Below are positions 32,383-43,640 of a stretch of 64,000 nt of DNA, piece by piece. Every line of letters starts with the position of its first letter. The stretch's first letter is position 1. The position numbers and the translations under genes are program-made. This DNA comes from Erigeron canadensis (taxonomy: Eukaryota > Streptophyta > Magnoliopsida > Asterales > Asteraceae). Under the pieces are notes generated by a model, which saw only the letters and a program-made list of their open reading frames with translations, did no database searches and was not told the DNA's origin. The stretch is taken from contig NC_057767.1 of the NCBI RefSeq assembly GCF_010389155.1, positions 6,865,765 to 6,929,764 of the forward strand, written 5' to 3'.

Positions 32383-34127
32383 CTAGATCTATACCCGGTC
32401 GTTGACCGGGTTAAACAAATACTTATATATTTTATAGTTTACGAAAACTTTATTTGAGTTAGTTCATCATTATTAGAATAGAAATAAAATGAAACAAATA
32501 ATTAGATTCAAGAGATTATATATACATAAAAAATAGAATTAAAGAAAAAAATTATCGCTTACGTGACGAAATTTGGATCAAAAAACATTGCATGGTCCTA
32601 ATAACATGATACATTATACAAGATTAGATATTGAGCTAAGAGTTTACAAATGAGTTATGTGTATGAAACCATGAATATTATTTTTGTAATCAGTTGCATA
32701 TAAAATGTTTTCAATACCATAACATTATAAAGCTATCAATACTTGATCTAACTCAAAATCCAACTTATCAAAAACAACTAACTCAAAAATAACTCATATG
32801 ATTTACCATCCTGCTAACTCATTTGATTCGAAACAACTCATTTGACTAACTTAACTAAAACCAATCAATTTAACCTTTCATCTCTTTTAACCTAAAAACT
32901 ACCAATTTGACCATGACCTAAAATCAACCCACTTGAAAGCATTAACATGTAAGTCATTTGAGCCCAAAGGAGCCTATCTGATCTGTCAACCCTCCAACCC
33001 ATTAATTAATCAAGTCGACTCAAGGCTACCTTAATTAACCCGTATAGATCCAGGTTCTAAATTGAAATTTATAATGGGTCGAGTTAGGGTTCGAGCTTTT
33101 CTTTATATTAATTCCCCAACTCTACCAAGGTTGTCATGCCAACCCGCCAATCCAAAAATCCTAATTATTACCGACGAACTCTACCTAAAACCATAACATT
33201 TCACTGCCAACTTGGCAACCTACTTGACCTAAAAAACAACTCATTTGACTCACTTGATTTAAAACCAACCTACTTAAATGCATTAACATTAAGCCTACTT
33301 GAATGAAACCATTTTATTTGACAAGTCAACCCGTCAACCCATGTATTAATCAGGGGGTCGCTGGATTGAGTTTTTTACCATGAAACTTTTAATGGATTGG
33401 GTTTGGGCCAAAGATTCTCAACCCACCAATTACACCTAAGTCTACCTGATTGACAACATTGCTATAAAGCATATAAGCCGGTCTTAAATTATTAAATTTG
33501 AAGGATAATAATTCTACCACATTACCCCTATCCTTACCAATGGGTCGTATTTAGGTAATTTCAAATTCGAACCCGATTAAAATTCTCACTCCCAAACCTG
33601 GACCTGAAGCCGCTAAATTCCGACTTATTGGGTATTGGGGCCAAAAATAATCGGGGATTCTTTAACTTTATTTTTGTTTTTTTTGAAAACCTTTTACTTA
33701 CTATATATATTTATCTGGTTTTTCTTAAATTTTTTACTTAATTTAATCGGGGATTCGTTATTTTATTTATGTTTTTGAAATTCTTTTTGCCTTACACCCA
33801 TTTGATATTGAATGAAAAAAAGGTAAAAGGGTGAAAACCCTCAGTTCTCATGTATAGTTTAGTACCTAGAATGTACATCCATAAAACTCATGTCTAGTGT
33901 CTTACAATTCTCACACATAAATCACAAGATGTAGTTTCTCCACTTACTTTTGACAAATTTCAAACATATAACATTCCATGCCGCTGTCAATTTTTTATTC
34001 TGTTTTTAGCTTCTAGGATTTGTTCTTATTATTAGTTTATTACTTTTTTTTCGAGAACATTTTATCATTAACTTTGATATGAGTATTTAGTTATGAATCA
34101 AATCCAATTATTGTATCTTTGAATTTA
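32383..34127 (-). mobile_element. Helitron 3' end and attached repeat-rich DNA
   Basis: On minus a strong hairpin CCCGGTCAACGACCGGG is followed by TATAGATCTAG and a host T, a textbook Helitron 3' end at 32383. The matching 5' end was not fixed. The body, 32700-33650, is full of CAACCC, CTCATTTGA and AACCCGCC phrases with no ORF. Confidence 0.6.
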
Positions 34128-34818
34128 TTACATACTATAATAAAGGAGTATCATGTGAACAATATTTTTATTGTCTTTATCTGCATTTTAAATATAAATA
34201 AGAGATTTAGCAAATATGAAACAAAGAACCGACTTGGTAGAGTGGTTAGTGTCTATGCCCGGAGGTCACGGGTTCAAACCCCCCCCCCCTTTTTTTAGTT
34301 TGTATTTAATAATAAATATCGACACTTTGGCCCCCTTTTTTTTCTTTTTACTTTTTTGTCCCTCCTGTTTCTTTTTTATTATTTTAACCCCCTAACTTTA
34401 TATATTTATGGTTTTTTAAAACTTTTCTAATATTTTGTTTTTTATACTTTTATTACATTTAACATTTTTTTTATAACTTTTTAAAATATTATATATTTTG
34501 GTATGTACTATTTTTTTGTTTCTTTTTAAAAAATTTTTTTGTTGCATTATATATCATTCGTACTTTTTTAAACATTTGGTTTTTATTATTTTTTCAAATG
34601 TAACATTTTTTTATATAACTTTTTCATTTGGTTTTCGTATTCTTTTTTGTCTTTTTGGTTTTCTTCTTTATCTTTTTTCTTTAGTATATTCTTTTTGTAT
34701 TTTTTTAACATTTGGTTTTCAATATTTTTTATCGCTCATAAATTTGTGGTTTTTTTACCCTACCAATAAACATAAACGCTTCAAAACCTTACGTCGCCCA
34801 TTGGGCGACATGTAATTC
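34128..34818 (+). mobile_element. Helitron 3' end on plus strand, about 0.7 kb
   Basis: The hairpin GTCGCCCATTGGGCGAC is followed by ATGTAATTCCTAG and a host T at about 34818. A start near CATACTATAATAAAGGAG (about 34130) fits a Helitron 5' end only loosely. Inside lie a tRNA-like SINE head at 34228-34280 (GGTAGAGTGGTTAG, then GGTTCAAACCCC, 13 C) and a very T-rich segment. Confidence 0.55.
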
Positions 34819-36396
34819 CTAGTTTACAATAAAGCTGACAAAACCATTTGGCCTATGACACTTATGGTCCTCGTAAATTAGCATAAGTACCTTTTTGATA
34901 TACTGTAAATATGAGTATCATGTTACCATAAATATAGAAGTATATAAAATGGTTAAGGTATTGGTAGGGTAACCATCATATTTAATGAGTTGTGATCCAT
35001 TGGTAATGTATTGGATCTTGAAAAATTTTACCAGGTTTTGAATCTTACTTTTTACATTTGTAGGAGTGAATTATTAAGGGAGGGAAGGGTTCGAGAGTCC
35101 TGAATTTCATCCTAGGTGTACGTGATGTCTCAAATGCTAACTACTAACTACTAACAAATAACTCGTTGTTCAAATATATATATATATATATGGAAAAAGT
35201 GAGTATGAGGTTGTTACCCATCTAAGCTTAGATGGGGAACCCCTCACATACAAATATTTTATTATTTGTTTGAATTTAGAACAAATACATGGTCCCCCCA
35301 TGATTTTCATGATTATAAAAACCAAATGTGAGTGATTCCCCATCTATTAGATGGGGCACAACCCCATACTCACTTCCCTATATATATATATATATATATT
35401 CCACCTCACACTCCATCGGTCCTTTAATACAATCACTATCTTTTTTTAACATATACAATCACTATCCCTTCCATTTTTATTCCTTTCTTTTATTATTATT
35501 ACATTGTATCATACTACTAATAGTGTTGATTTTTATCATAAATTGTTAAAACGTAAGACCATTATATTCAGGAAAAAAAAAACATGTATGAGGCTTTTAG
35601 GGGGTTTTGAATTAGGAGCTTCAAAATCCTAAGTTTTTAAAAAATAACTCTTTTAAAGAAGATAGACTTGTTTCGATGTGCATTTGAGATTAAAAGTCTC
35701 AGCTCGAAAAAGCTCCTAAAAGCCCCTAAAATGTCTTTAAAATAAAACATTGTGTAAGAATGGTTGAAATAGAAGCTCTAGCTCCTAGCCACATCTTCAA
35801 GCTTTAGCTCCAAACTCCTAGCTACAGTCCTAGCTTGAATCTTTTCTACCAAACATACCCTAAAACTTAGTTAAAGTCTTAAAAGTTTATGTTTTCTATC
35901 TATACACTAAAAAACATCATAAATATTAATGAAATCCTATATACAATATCTACGTTAGAATGTTATGCATTTGTTAAAACACCCCAGACATGCTGGAACG
36001 TCTTTCTCATAAGCTTTTGTTACCTCCACCTATCATTAGAACATTCTTAAAAAGTTATTAACTAACTTCACGTAAAAAAAAAACACTAACATAAATAAGG
36101 ATTGTTGACAACAAAAATTGGTATATAATATCAATGTATGCATGTAAATGTCCAGACAACTTCAGGAAATACAATTCTTGTCACTACAACATTTGTCAAA
36201 CTTTAAAAGGCAAGATTTCTAATGTAATGGTATAATAATAGTTACATTAAATATCAAAAAAGATTTACCATAGTTAGATATCATAGTTGACTTTCAATTT
36301 AGATGGTGGAGATTGATTTGTAGGTTTATTTTTAATGGCTTAGATCAAAAGTAATCTTATTTTTTTCTTTTTGTAGTGGTAACCATATATATATAT
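34819..36396. other. Repeat-rich spacer, no gene
   Basis: No gene. It holds a MITE (35190-35380), a second inverted element at about 35585-35880 (AGCTCCTAAAAGCC / CTAGCTCCAAACTCC phrases, ends near ACCAAACATACCC) and a possible CACTA-like pair (CACTACAA at 36182, TTGTAGTG at 36372-36379) without a matching 3-bp duplication. Confidence 0.45.
35190..35380. mobile_element. MITE in a TA tract, relative of family A
   Basis: Left GGAAAAAGTGAGTATGAGG and right complement AGGGAAGTGAGTATGGGG; CATCTAAGCTTAGATGGGG near the left end echoes the family at 9077 and 56700. Flanked by (TA)n. Confidence 0.7.
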
Positions 36397-36671
36397 AATG
36401 AATAGTTAAATATTTGATGGAGATAATTACCCTAAATTGTTTTTAGGATTTTTTTTGTGTTTGATATATATGTAGAGATCATTAACAGCTTAACATTATA
36501 ATAGAAATTTGGTGGCCTTACCTTGATCATCTAAATCCCATGATTAGAGCACACCCTAAATTGGAATTAACCCGACTCTCAACCTAGACATATCGTTCTT
36601 CTTAAGCGGTTACTAGATTATCATATACACTTCATAATCTAGATTTTAATGGTTTAGAAACTATTATTTAT
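36397..36671 (+). repeat. Array unit: rest of P3, 3' part deleted
   Basis: Collinear with P1 from AGTTAAATATTTGATGG to TAATCTAGATTTTAATGG, then it jumps directly into the middle of Q4. About 400 bp of P, the Helitron remnant and the first part of Q are missing. Confidence 0.7.
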
Positions 36672-37020
36672 CATCAAACGGCAAACAAGGAACCCTATCC
36701 ATTATAATTAAATTGTATATTTCATCATGTTAGAATCATCTTATTCGTAATCCATCTTGTCATCAGATGAAATTTATCGTCGAGTATGATATGGAAAAAT
36801 AAATGTATCTTGCCTAATCCGATTGAATTATGGGATTTCGTAATTGGGATTACATAACTGAATTCACGTAACCGCAAGAGAAAATTGTGGGATTTATAAA
36901 ATTATTTTTCTATTAATGTAATGGATGATTAGAAAAATACCATATCATTGGTAGAAAATAGTTCATAAAGGTTCCTAATTTTTTGAGTTTCCTAATCTAC
37001 TTTTTTTTCTTTTTAACTTT
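36672..37020 (+). repeat. Array unit: Q block 4, 5' truncated
   Basis: Matches Q blocks from CCCTATCCATTATAATTAAA onward, through TATGATATGGAAAAATA and GTGGGATTTATAAAA. Confidence 0.75.
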
Positions 37021-37038
37021 TCAATATATATATATATA

Positions 37039-37730
37039 TGGTCATTAGAGTTATTTATCTAATTAATAGTGATCAATGGTCTTATTAAACCTTAAATAAG
37101 GGATAGTTAATTATTTGATGGACATAATTACCTTAACTTGTTTATTAGGATTTGTTTTATGTCCGCTATATATAGAGACCATTAGAACCTTAATACTATA
37201 ATAAAAATCTAGTGGCTTTACCTTTGTCACCAAAGTCCTATCATTAGATCACTACCTAACCGGAAACACGATCATCAACCGAGTCATGTCGTCCTTCTTA
37301 GGTAGTTAGTGCATCATGATATACACATCCTAATCTAGGTTTTCATGGTTTAGGAGATATTATTTATCATATCTAATTAGGTAGATATAAGTCTAGTTTT
37401 TTTTAACTTATTTTTACAAAACTTTTAATTTTTTAATTTAATCAATAAAATGCTAAACATTGAAAAGTAATGTCATCTGTTTATATAAACTTTTTAACAA
37501 AACTTGAGAATAACATAGTACTATGTATATAGTTCAATCTTGTTCCAACTAAAAAGAAAATGAATGATCTATTGGTTTGGTCCCAATATTTTCAGAAATG
37601 AACAAATTATGGTTTGTTTCAAAATAGATTGGGAAAAGAAAAATCGATTTCAATCATCAATGGTTCATTGTGGTCCTAGTTCCTAATTAAAATACAACAC
37701 GTTGTTATGATGCGTTATACAATATACTTA
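37039..37730 (+). repeat. Array unit: orphan promoter block P4
   Basis: Full P block with anchor GGTCCC at 37579 and CATTGTGGTCCTAGT at 37666. Followed by a Helitron-like GGY-rich remnant (CTGCACAATGCGACGG, then GGTGGTGGTGG) at 37731-37985. Confidence 0.8.
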
Positions 37731-38000
37731 TATGTCTGCACAATGCGACGGTGTAGTGGGCGGTGCCGATGACGGGTAGTGACGGCGTGTGGCGGGAGCG
37801 GCCGTGGTTGCAGTGGTGGTGGTGGTGGCGATAGGTAGTGGTGGCGACGACGACTGCGATTTGTGTTGTTTAATGATGTAAAAGAGCTAGTGTGGTTATT
37901 TTAAATGTTAAGGATAAATGTTGTAGGTTAATTTCATTAAGGTATTATAAGTGTTTTAAGTAAATATTATAAATATTTTAAGATGAGATGTTTAAAATAA

Positions 38001-38313
38001 CTAGCATGGTACCCGCGCAATGCGGCGGCGGTGGTGGAAAAGACGGTCTAGTGGTGTCGGTGATGGTACTATTGGTGGTGGTGGTAGTGTCAAGTGGTGT
38101 AGGTGAAAATTTTTAGATAATAAGGGCTTAAAGTGTTAAGTATTAAAATAAGAGTTTATGGTGTAAATTAATTCATTAAGGGCAAAGTTGGTAATTTATA
38201 AAACTCTTTCTATAGTGCATTTTTATTAAGGAGCAATTTAATAATTTCGTATGTGACATATGAGTAACAATTTCTATTTTGAGGGGTGCATAATTTTTAT
38301 AAAGGAGTATAGA
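38001..38313 (-). mobile_element. Short non-autonomous Helitron, 313 bp
   Basis: On minus it begins TCTATACTCC at 38313 and ends CCGCATTGCGCGGGTACCATGCTAG-like at 38001, between host A and T. Uninterrupted array copies (for example around 42886) read TTAAAATAA directly into GAATAAAAGG, showing the empty site. Same family as 3713-4035, in the opposite orientation. Confidence 0.85.
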
Positions 38314-38363
38314 TGAATAAAAAGGAAGGACATTTTAAAGTTCTCAACTACTTAGTTAAGTTA

Positions 38364-39898
38364 GGGCAAATTGTTTCTAAAGGTACTGAAATGTTACGTT
38401 TTTATTATTGTAAGTACCATTCTTTTTTTTTTTCTAATAGAGGGACCGAAAACCATTATCCGGTTTTAAACATTTACATGGACAACATGTAAGATGGTTT
38501 TGTGTGTGTTTTGTCATCTCAGTTCAAACTAGCATTTATTCACTGAATTTAGTCAACAACGGGTATATTTGTCCAAAGTAGCTGTAGCTTGTAGCTATAA
38601 CTTTTAGTTGGAGTTGTAAGCTGTAACTTTTAAACAATGTTGTTAGCTATAGCTTTTATTTTGTAGAATTGTTTGGTATGATAGCTGTAACTGTAGCTTT
38701 AAAGTGTATTTATGTACTTTTAATGACTAAAAGTTTCATCGAAAAGCTAAAGCTCTTGAAACGCTACTTTAACAAACGTTTCATTTTAGAGCTTTTTCTT
38801 TCAAATAAAAACTAAAACTAATTGCATTCAAACAAAGCTTAACAGAACAGGAGCTTTTTGTTGAAATTTAAAAGCTAAAACTCCCCAAAAGCTTTTACCA
38901 AACCTAGCCGAGCGACTAAAATTTATCATCTTAAATTATTTTCCTTTTCCCTGGGAATCAAATAACAACAACATCATCTGCAAATTCATTCATCCATTCA
39001 TGTTCATTTTCATTTTTATTTTCATAACACTAAAGTATCATGAAATTCAATTGCTACATCACATATTCACCCATCGAATTCAATTCAATCCAACAAAAAC
39101 CCACCTCATAAACATATAAGAAATCTGGAAGAAAATATATAAATCAATTTCTTTACTTTTTTTTATCATGAACAAATATATAATATATATATATATATAT
39201 ACAAATCTGGAACAAAAAATAATATAAATCAATTTGGTGGTGTGTGAGAGAGAGATAGAAGAGTGACCACGGCTGCCGGCGGTGACCTGCTGGTGGCTAG
39301 ATCTCGGAGTGGCGGCGGCGGCGCGACATGGGGTGGTAAAAGAGGTGGCGTGGGTGGTGTTGGGTGATGGGTTTTCGTCCCTTGTTGCTTAGATGATGAT
39401 GGAAATGATTTTTATGGCGTTTTGGGGTGTACCCCGTTTTCCAGCGAGGTGGGCTGGTGAGATTTGTATTTTCGGGGGAGAGAAGAGTAAATGGAGCATC
39501 CAACATTCTGATTCAATTCCTTATTATTTTATGACGAGGAATAAATACAATCTGTTATAAGTTTTCTTTCCTAGTATGGAAAGATCTAATGGGTTTTAGT
39601 GTTTAGGAAGTAAAAGTAATGATGATTAAAGTAATTTTTTTTTTTAAAACTTGCATATCAGAAAAGAGGAAGAAGATGCCTAATGAGTAATGACAAGTCC
39701 ACATGTACGGGATCTTTAGACAATGTGGCAAGTCAATTTGACCAAACCAGAATACGTGGCAAAAAACCCACCCTTGTATTTTTAAACCTTTAAATAAACG
39801 GTGTTTTACCCTTTAAACACTATGTTATACGAAATTATTGTATAGGCCTTGAAATAACAAAAACTTGCCAGTTCAATACCTTTAAAAACAATTAGCCC
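38364..39898. mobile_element. MULE carrying unidentified GC-rich DNA
   Basis: Ends GGGCAAATTGTTTCTAAAGG and complement GGGCTAATTGTTTTTAAAGG; flanking 9-bp duplications GTTAAGTTA (38355-38363) and GTTAAATTA (39899-39907) differ by one base. It splits the spacer between the unit-4 remnant and Q5. Inside, about 38590-38910 is another inverted element (GCTGTAGCTTGTAGC / AAAAGCTTTTACCAAACC), and 39240-39500 is a GC-rich stretch (CGGCGGCGGCGGCGCG) unlike the surroundings, perhaps captured gene DNA. No recognisable protein. Confidence 0.78.
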
Positions 39899-39907
39899 GT
39901 TAAATTA

Positions 39908-40530
39908 TCATTTTGTAAAAAAAGTACCCATTTGTCTCAGATATCATTCATTGGCACATTTTCAAAGATATCATTCATTGGCACATTTTCAAAGATAATA
40001 TCAAACGTATAGAGATAGCTAAAAAAAGTCCTTCGAGATGTACAATAGAAGTCAAAAATTAACAATCTCAATCATATTGTTAAAAATTTGAATTTAATGA
40101 ATCATATAAACAGAAATTGTAATTAACTTTAACATACCTTCTGGATCATCAAATGACAGAAAATGAACTCTATCCATTATAATTGAATTGTATATTTCAT
40201 CAATGTTGGAATCATGTGATAAACGTAATTCCATTTAATTTGTCATCGGATGAAAAATATCGTCGACTATGATATGGAAAAATATATGTATCGTGTCTAA
40301 TTGGATTGAATTATGGGATTTCTGTATGAGACAGTAAACATGAGTAATACATTACATAACATAAACATTTTTGTATAGTTCATTACATTCATAAATACTT
40401 ATTCCTTAAATTAATTTACTTAATGTAATGGATGACCAGGAAAATACCAACCCTAAACTATATTGGTGTAAAACAGTTTATAAAGGTTTCAACTTTTTTT
40501 AGGTTCTTAATATAGCTTTTCATTATGTAT
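39908..40530 (+). repeat. Array unit: Q block 5
   Basis: Full Q block with a 27-bp tandem duplication at its start (ATATCATTCATTGGCACATT twice). Net 1.59 kb from Q4 after removal of the Helitron and the MULE. Confidence 0.8.
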
Positions 40531-40532
40531 TA

Positions 40533-41275
40533 TATATGGTTATTAGAGTTATTTATCTAATCAATGACCTTATTAACCTTAAATAAGGAATAGTTAATTA
40601 TTTGATAGACATAATTACCCTAACTTGTTTATTAGAATTTTTTTATGTGTATGCTATATATAGAGACCATTAGAAGCTTAACATTATAATAGAAATCTGG
40701 TGATCTTCCCTTTGGCACCTAAATCCCATCATTAGACCACTCCCAAAATGGAAACCCAACCTTCAACCGAGTCATGTCGTCCTTCTTAAACGATTAGTGG
40801 ACCATCATATGCATATCATAATCTAGGTTTTCATGGTTTAGGAGTGGTTATTTATCATCTAATAATTAGGTGGATTTAAGTTAAGTTTTTCTAACTTATA
40901 TTCACAAAACAACATCTAACTTTTTAATTTTTTTTTAACGTTCGTGTCACGAGACGGCTAGCTGCTATATCCAATTAGGCAGACAGTCACTAGCCTAAAA
41001 TAATAAACATTGAAAAATAATGTTTTCTGGTTTGATAAACCTTTTGACAAAATTAGAAATGAACATAGTACTTTGTATATGGTTCAATATTCTTCTATTA
41101 AAATAAAATGAATGACCTACTGGTCCCAATATCTTTTAGAAATGAACGATTCATGGTTGGTTTAAAACTCGATTGGGAACGAAAAAATCGTATTCAATCA
41201 TCAATGGTCCATAGTGGTTCTAGTCGCTAATTGAAATGCAACACGTTGTTATTAATGCATCAATTGGTATACTCA
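40533..41275 (+). repeat. Array unit: orphan promoter block P5
   Basis: Full P block; anchor GGTCCC at 41122. Followed by a Helitron-like remnant with GCCGCACGATGCGG and GGCGG triplets (41276-41356). A short foreign phrase at 40940-41000 (GTGTCACGAGACGGCTAGC) interrupts it. Confidence 0.8.
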
Positions 41276-41356
41276 TATGGCCGCACGATGCGGTAGTGCA
41301 GTGGCGGCAGCGGTGATGGGTAGTAGTGGCGCGCAGCGGTAGCTGTGGTGACTGGT

Positions 41357-42640
41357 GGATCATCATATAAACATCATAATCTAGGTTTTCATGGTTTAGG
41401 AGATGTTATTTATCATTTAATTAGGTGGATTAAAGTTATTTTTTCTAACTTATATTCACAAAACAACATCTAATTTTTTTATTTAATCAATAAAATAATA
41501 AACATTTAAAAGTAATGTTGTCTGTTTCGATAAACGTTTTGACAAAATTAGAGATGAACATGATACTTTGTATATGGTTCAATCTTATTTAAAAAAAATG
41601 AGTGACCCATTGGTCCCAATATCTTTCGGAAATGAACGATTCATGGTTTGTTAAAAACTAGATTGGAAACGAAAAGTTCGTATTCAATCATCAATGGTCC
41701 ATAGTGGTTCTAGTTGATAATTGAAATGCAACACGTTATTATTAATGCATCAATTGGTATACTCATATGCCCGCACGATACGGCAGTGCAGTGGCGGCAG
41801 CAGTGACGGGTAGCGATGGTGACTGGTGGATCATCATATACGCATCATAATCTAGGTTTTCATGGTTTAGGAGATGTTATTTATCATTTAATTAGGTGGA
41901 TTAAAGTTATTTTTTCTAACTTATATTCACAAAACAACATCTAATTTTTTTATTTAATCAATAAAATAATAAACATTTAAAAGTAATGTTGTCTGTTTCG
42001 ATAAACGTTTTGACAAAATTAGAGATGAACATGATACTTTGTATATGGTTCAATCTTCTTTAAAAAGAAATGAGTGACCCATTGGTCCCAATATCTTTCA
42101 GAAATGAACGATTCATGGTTTGTTAAAAACTAAATTGAGAACGAAAAGTTCGTATTCAATCATCAATGGTCCATAGTGGTTCTAGTTGATAATTGAAATG
42201 AAACACGTTATTATTAAGGATGGTGGATCATCATATACGCATCATAATCTAGGTTTTCATGGTTTAGGAGATGTTATTTATCATCTAATTATGTGGATTT
42301 AAGTTAAGTTTTTCTAACTTGTATTCACAAAACAACATCTATTTTTTTTTATTTAATCAATAAAATAATGAACATTGAAAAGTAATGTCGTCTTTTTTGA
42401 TAAAGTTTTTGACAAAGTTAGAATCAAACATAGTACTCTGTATATGGTTCAATCTTCTTCTACTAAAAAAGTGAATGACCCATTGGTCCCAATATCTTTT
42501 AGAAATGAATGATTCTTGGTTTAAAACTAGATTGGGAACGAAAAAATCGTATTCAATCATTAATGGTCCATAGTGGTTCTAGTTGCTAATTGAAATGCAG
42601 CACGTTGTTATTAAGGTATCAATTGGTATATTCATATGCC
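41357..42640 (+). repeat. Three recent tandem copies of the 3' half of P
   Basis: Units start at about 41357, 41828 and 42226, each from TCATCATATA..CATCATAATC to the GGTCCCAATATC and GGTTCTAGTTG region. GGTCCC anchors at 41612, 42084 and 42485 give spacings of 490 (from P5), 472 and 401 bp. The first two copies are nearly identical over several hundred bases, so the expansion is recent. Confidence 0.8.
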
Positions 42641-42976
42641 TGCACAATGCGGTAGTTCATTGGCGACAACGGTGATGAGTAGCGGTGGCGCGCAACGGTA
42701 GCGGTGGTGACTGGTGGTGGTGGTAGCGGCGGCGGCAACAACGGCGATTTGTGTAGTTTATTGATGTTAACATGACTAGTGTAGTTATTTTAGGTAGTAA
42801 GGGTATATGTGGTAAGTTAATCTCATTAACAGTATTATAAACATTTTAAGAGGATACTATAGGTATTTTAAGATGAGATGTTTAAAATAACGAATAAAAG
42901 GGAGTGACATTTTAAGGTTATCAACTATATAGTTAAAATAACGAATAAAAGGAAGAGACATTTTAAGTGGATATTA
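42641..42976. repeat. Helitron-like remnant before the gene-1 promoter
   Basis: Starts CCTGCACAATGCGG, has GGTGGTGGTGG and GGCGGCGGC triplets, then the shared AT-rich segment with AATAACGAATAAAAGG twice. A Q block is absent here; the segment joins directly to the gene-1 P block. Confidence 0.5.
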
Positions 42977-43302
42977 TAGGTATTTATCTATTTAATATTG
43001 ATCAATGACCTTATTAACCTTAAATGAATAAGTAATTATTTGATGGACATAATTACCTTAACTTGTTTATTTTAGTTGGATTTATGGAGACCATTATGAG
43101 ATTAACACTATAACAGAAATCTGGTGACCTTAATTAGTTTTGTCACCAAAATCGCGTCATGAGAACACCACCTAAACAGGAACTCTACGCTTAACCGAGT
43201 AATGTTGTCCTCCCTAAGATATTACTACATCATATACACATCCTAATCTAGGGTTTCATGGTCTAGATTATATATCATCTAATTAGGTGTATTTAAATTT
43301 AG
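42977..43302 (+). promoter_or_regulatory. Distal promoter of lectin gene 1 (P6, first part)
   Basis: Collinear with the 5' third of the P blocks, ending at TAAATTTAG, which is the MULE target site. It continues at 46096 and again at 47297, so the native upstream region of the gene at 47609 is a P block split in three. Confidence 0.75.
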
Positions 43303-43640
43303 GAGAAAATGTCACAAATGGTCCCTGCGGTTTGTCAAATTAGCGGTTTGCCCCCTGTGTTTTTTTTTCGTTGGTACTGGTCCCTGTCTTTTTCGTTTTC
43401 ATTGCCAGAAGCCCTTAGCACTAACTTCCGTCCAAAATCTCCGTTAAAACCCTTCACGTGCTAGACACACGAGGGTATAATCGTCCATTTCACCACATAA
43501 ATACTTTTCCTCCAAAAATATCCATACATAATTAGTTTTCCCCAAAATATACCCGCCCAAATTAAAGAAACCCTAAAAACCCGTCCCTCCCAAATTTCTT
43601 TTTATCAGAGGTAATCCCTAAGGTTTTGTTCAATCAAATC

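Noticed and set aside
34228..34290. tRNA gene candidate with box A and box B
   Set aside because: No closing acceptor stem and the B box runs into 13 C and a T-run; it fits a SINE head.
34498..34815. 105-residue ORF rich in Phe
   Set aside because: Translation of a T-rich tract in a Helitron; looks like a membrane protein only because TTT and TTC dominate.
36182..36379. CACTA element (CACTACAA ... TTGTAGTG)
   Set aside because: Ends beyond the first 8 bases do not match and the 3-bp flanks differ (TGT and GTA).
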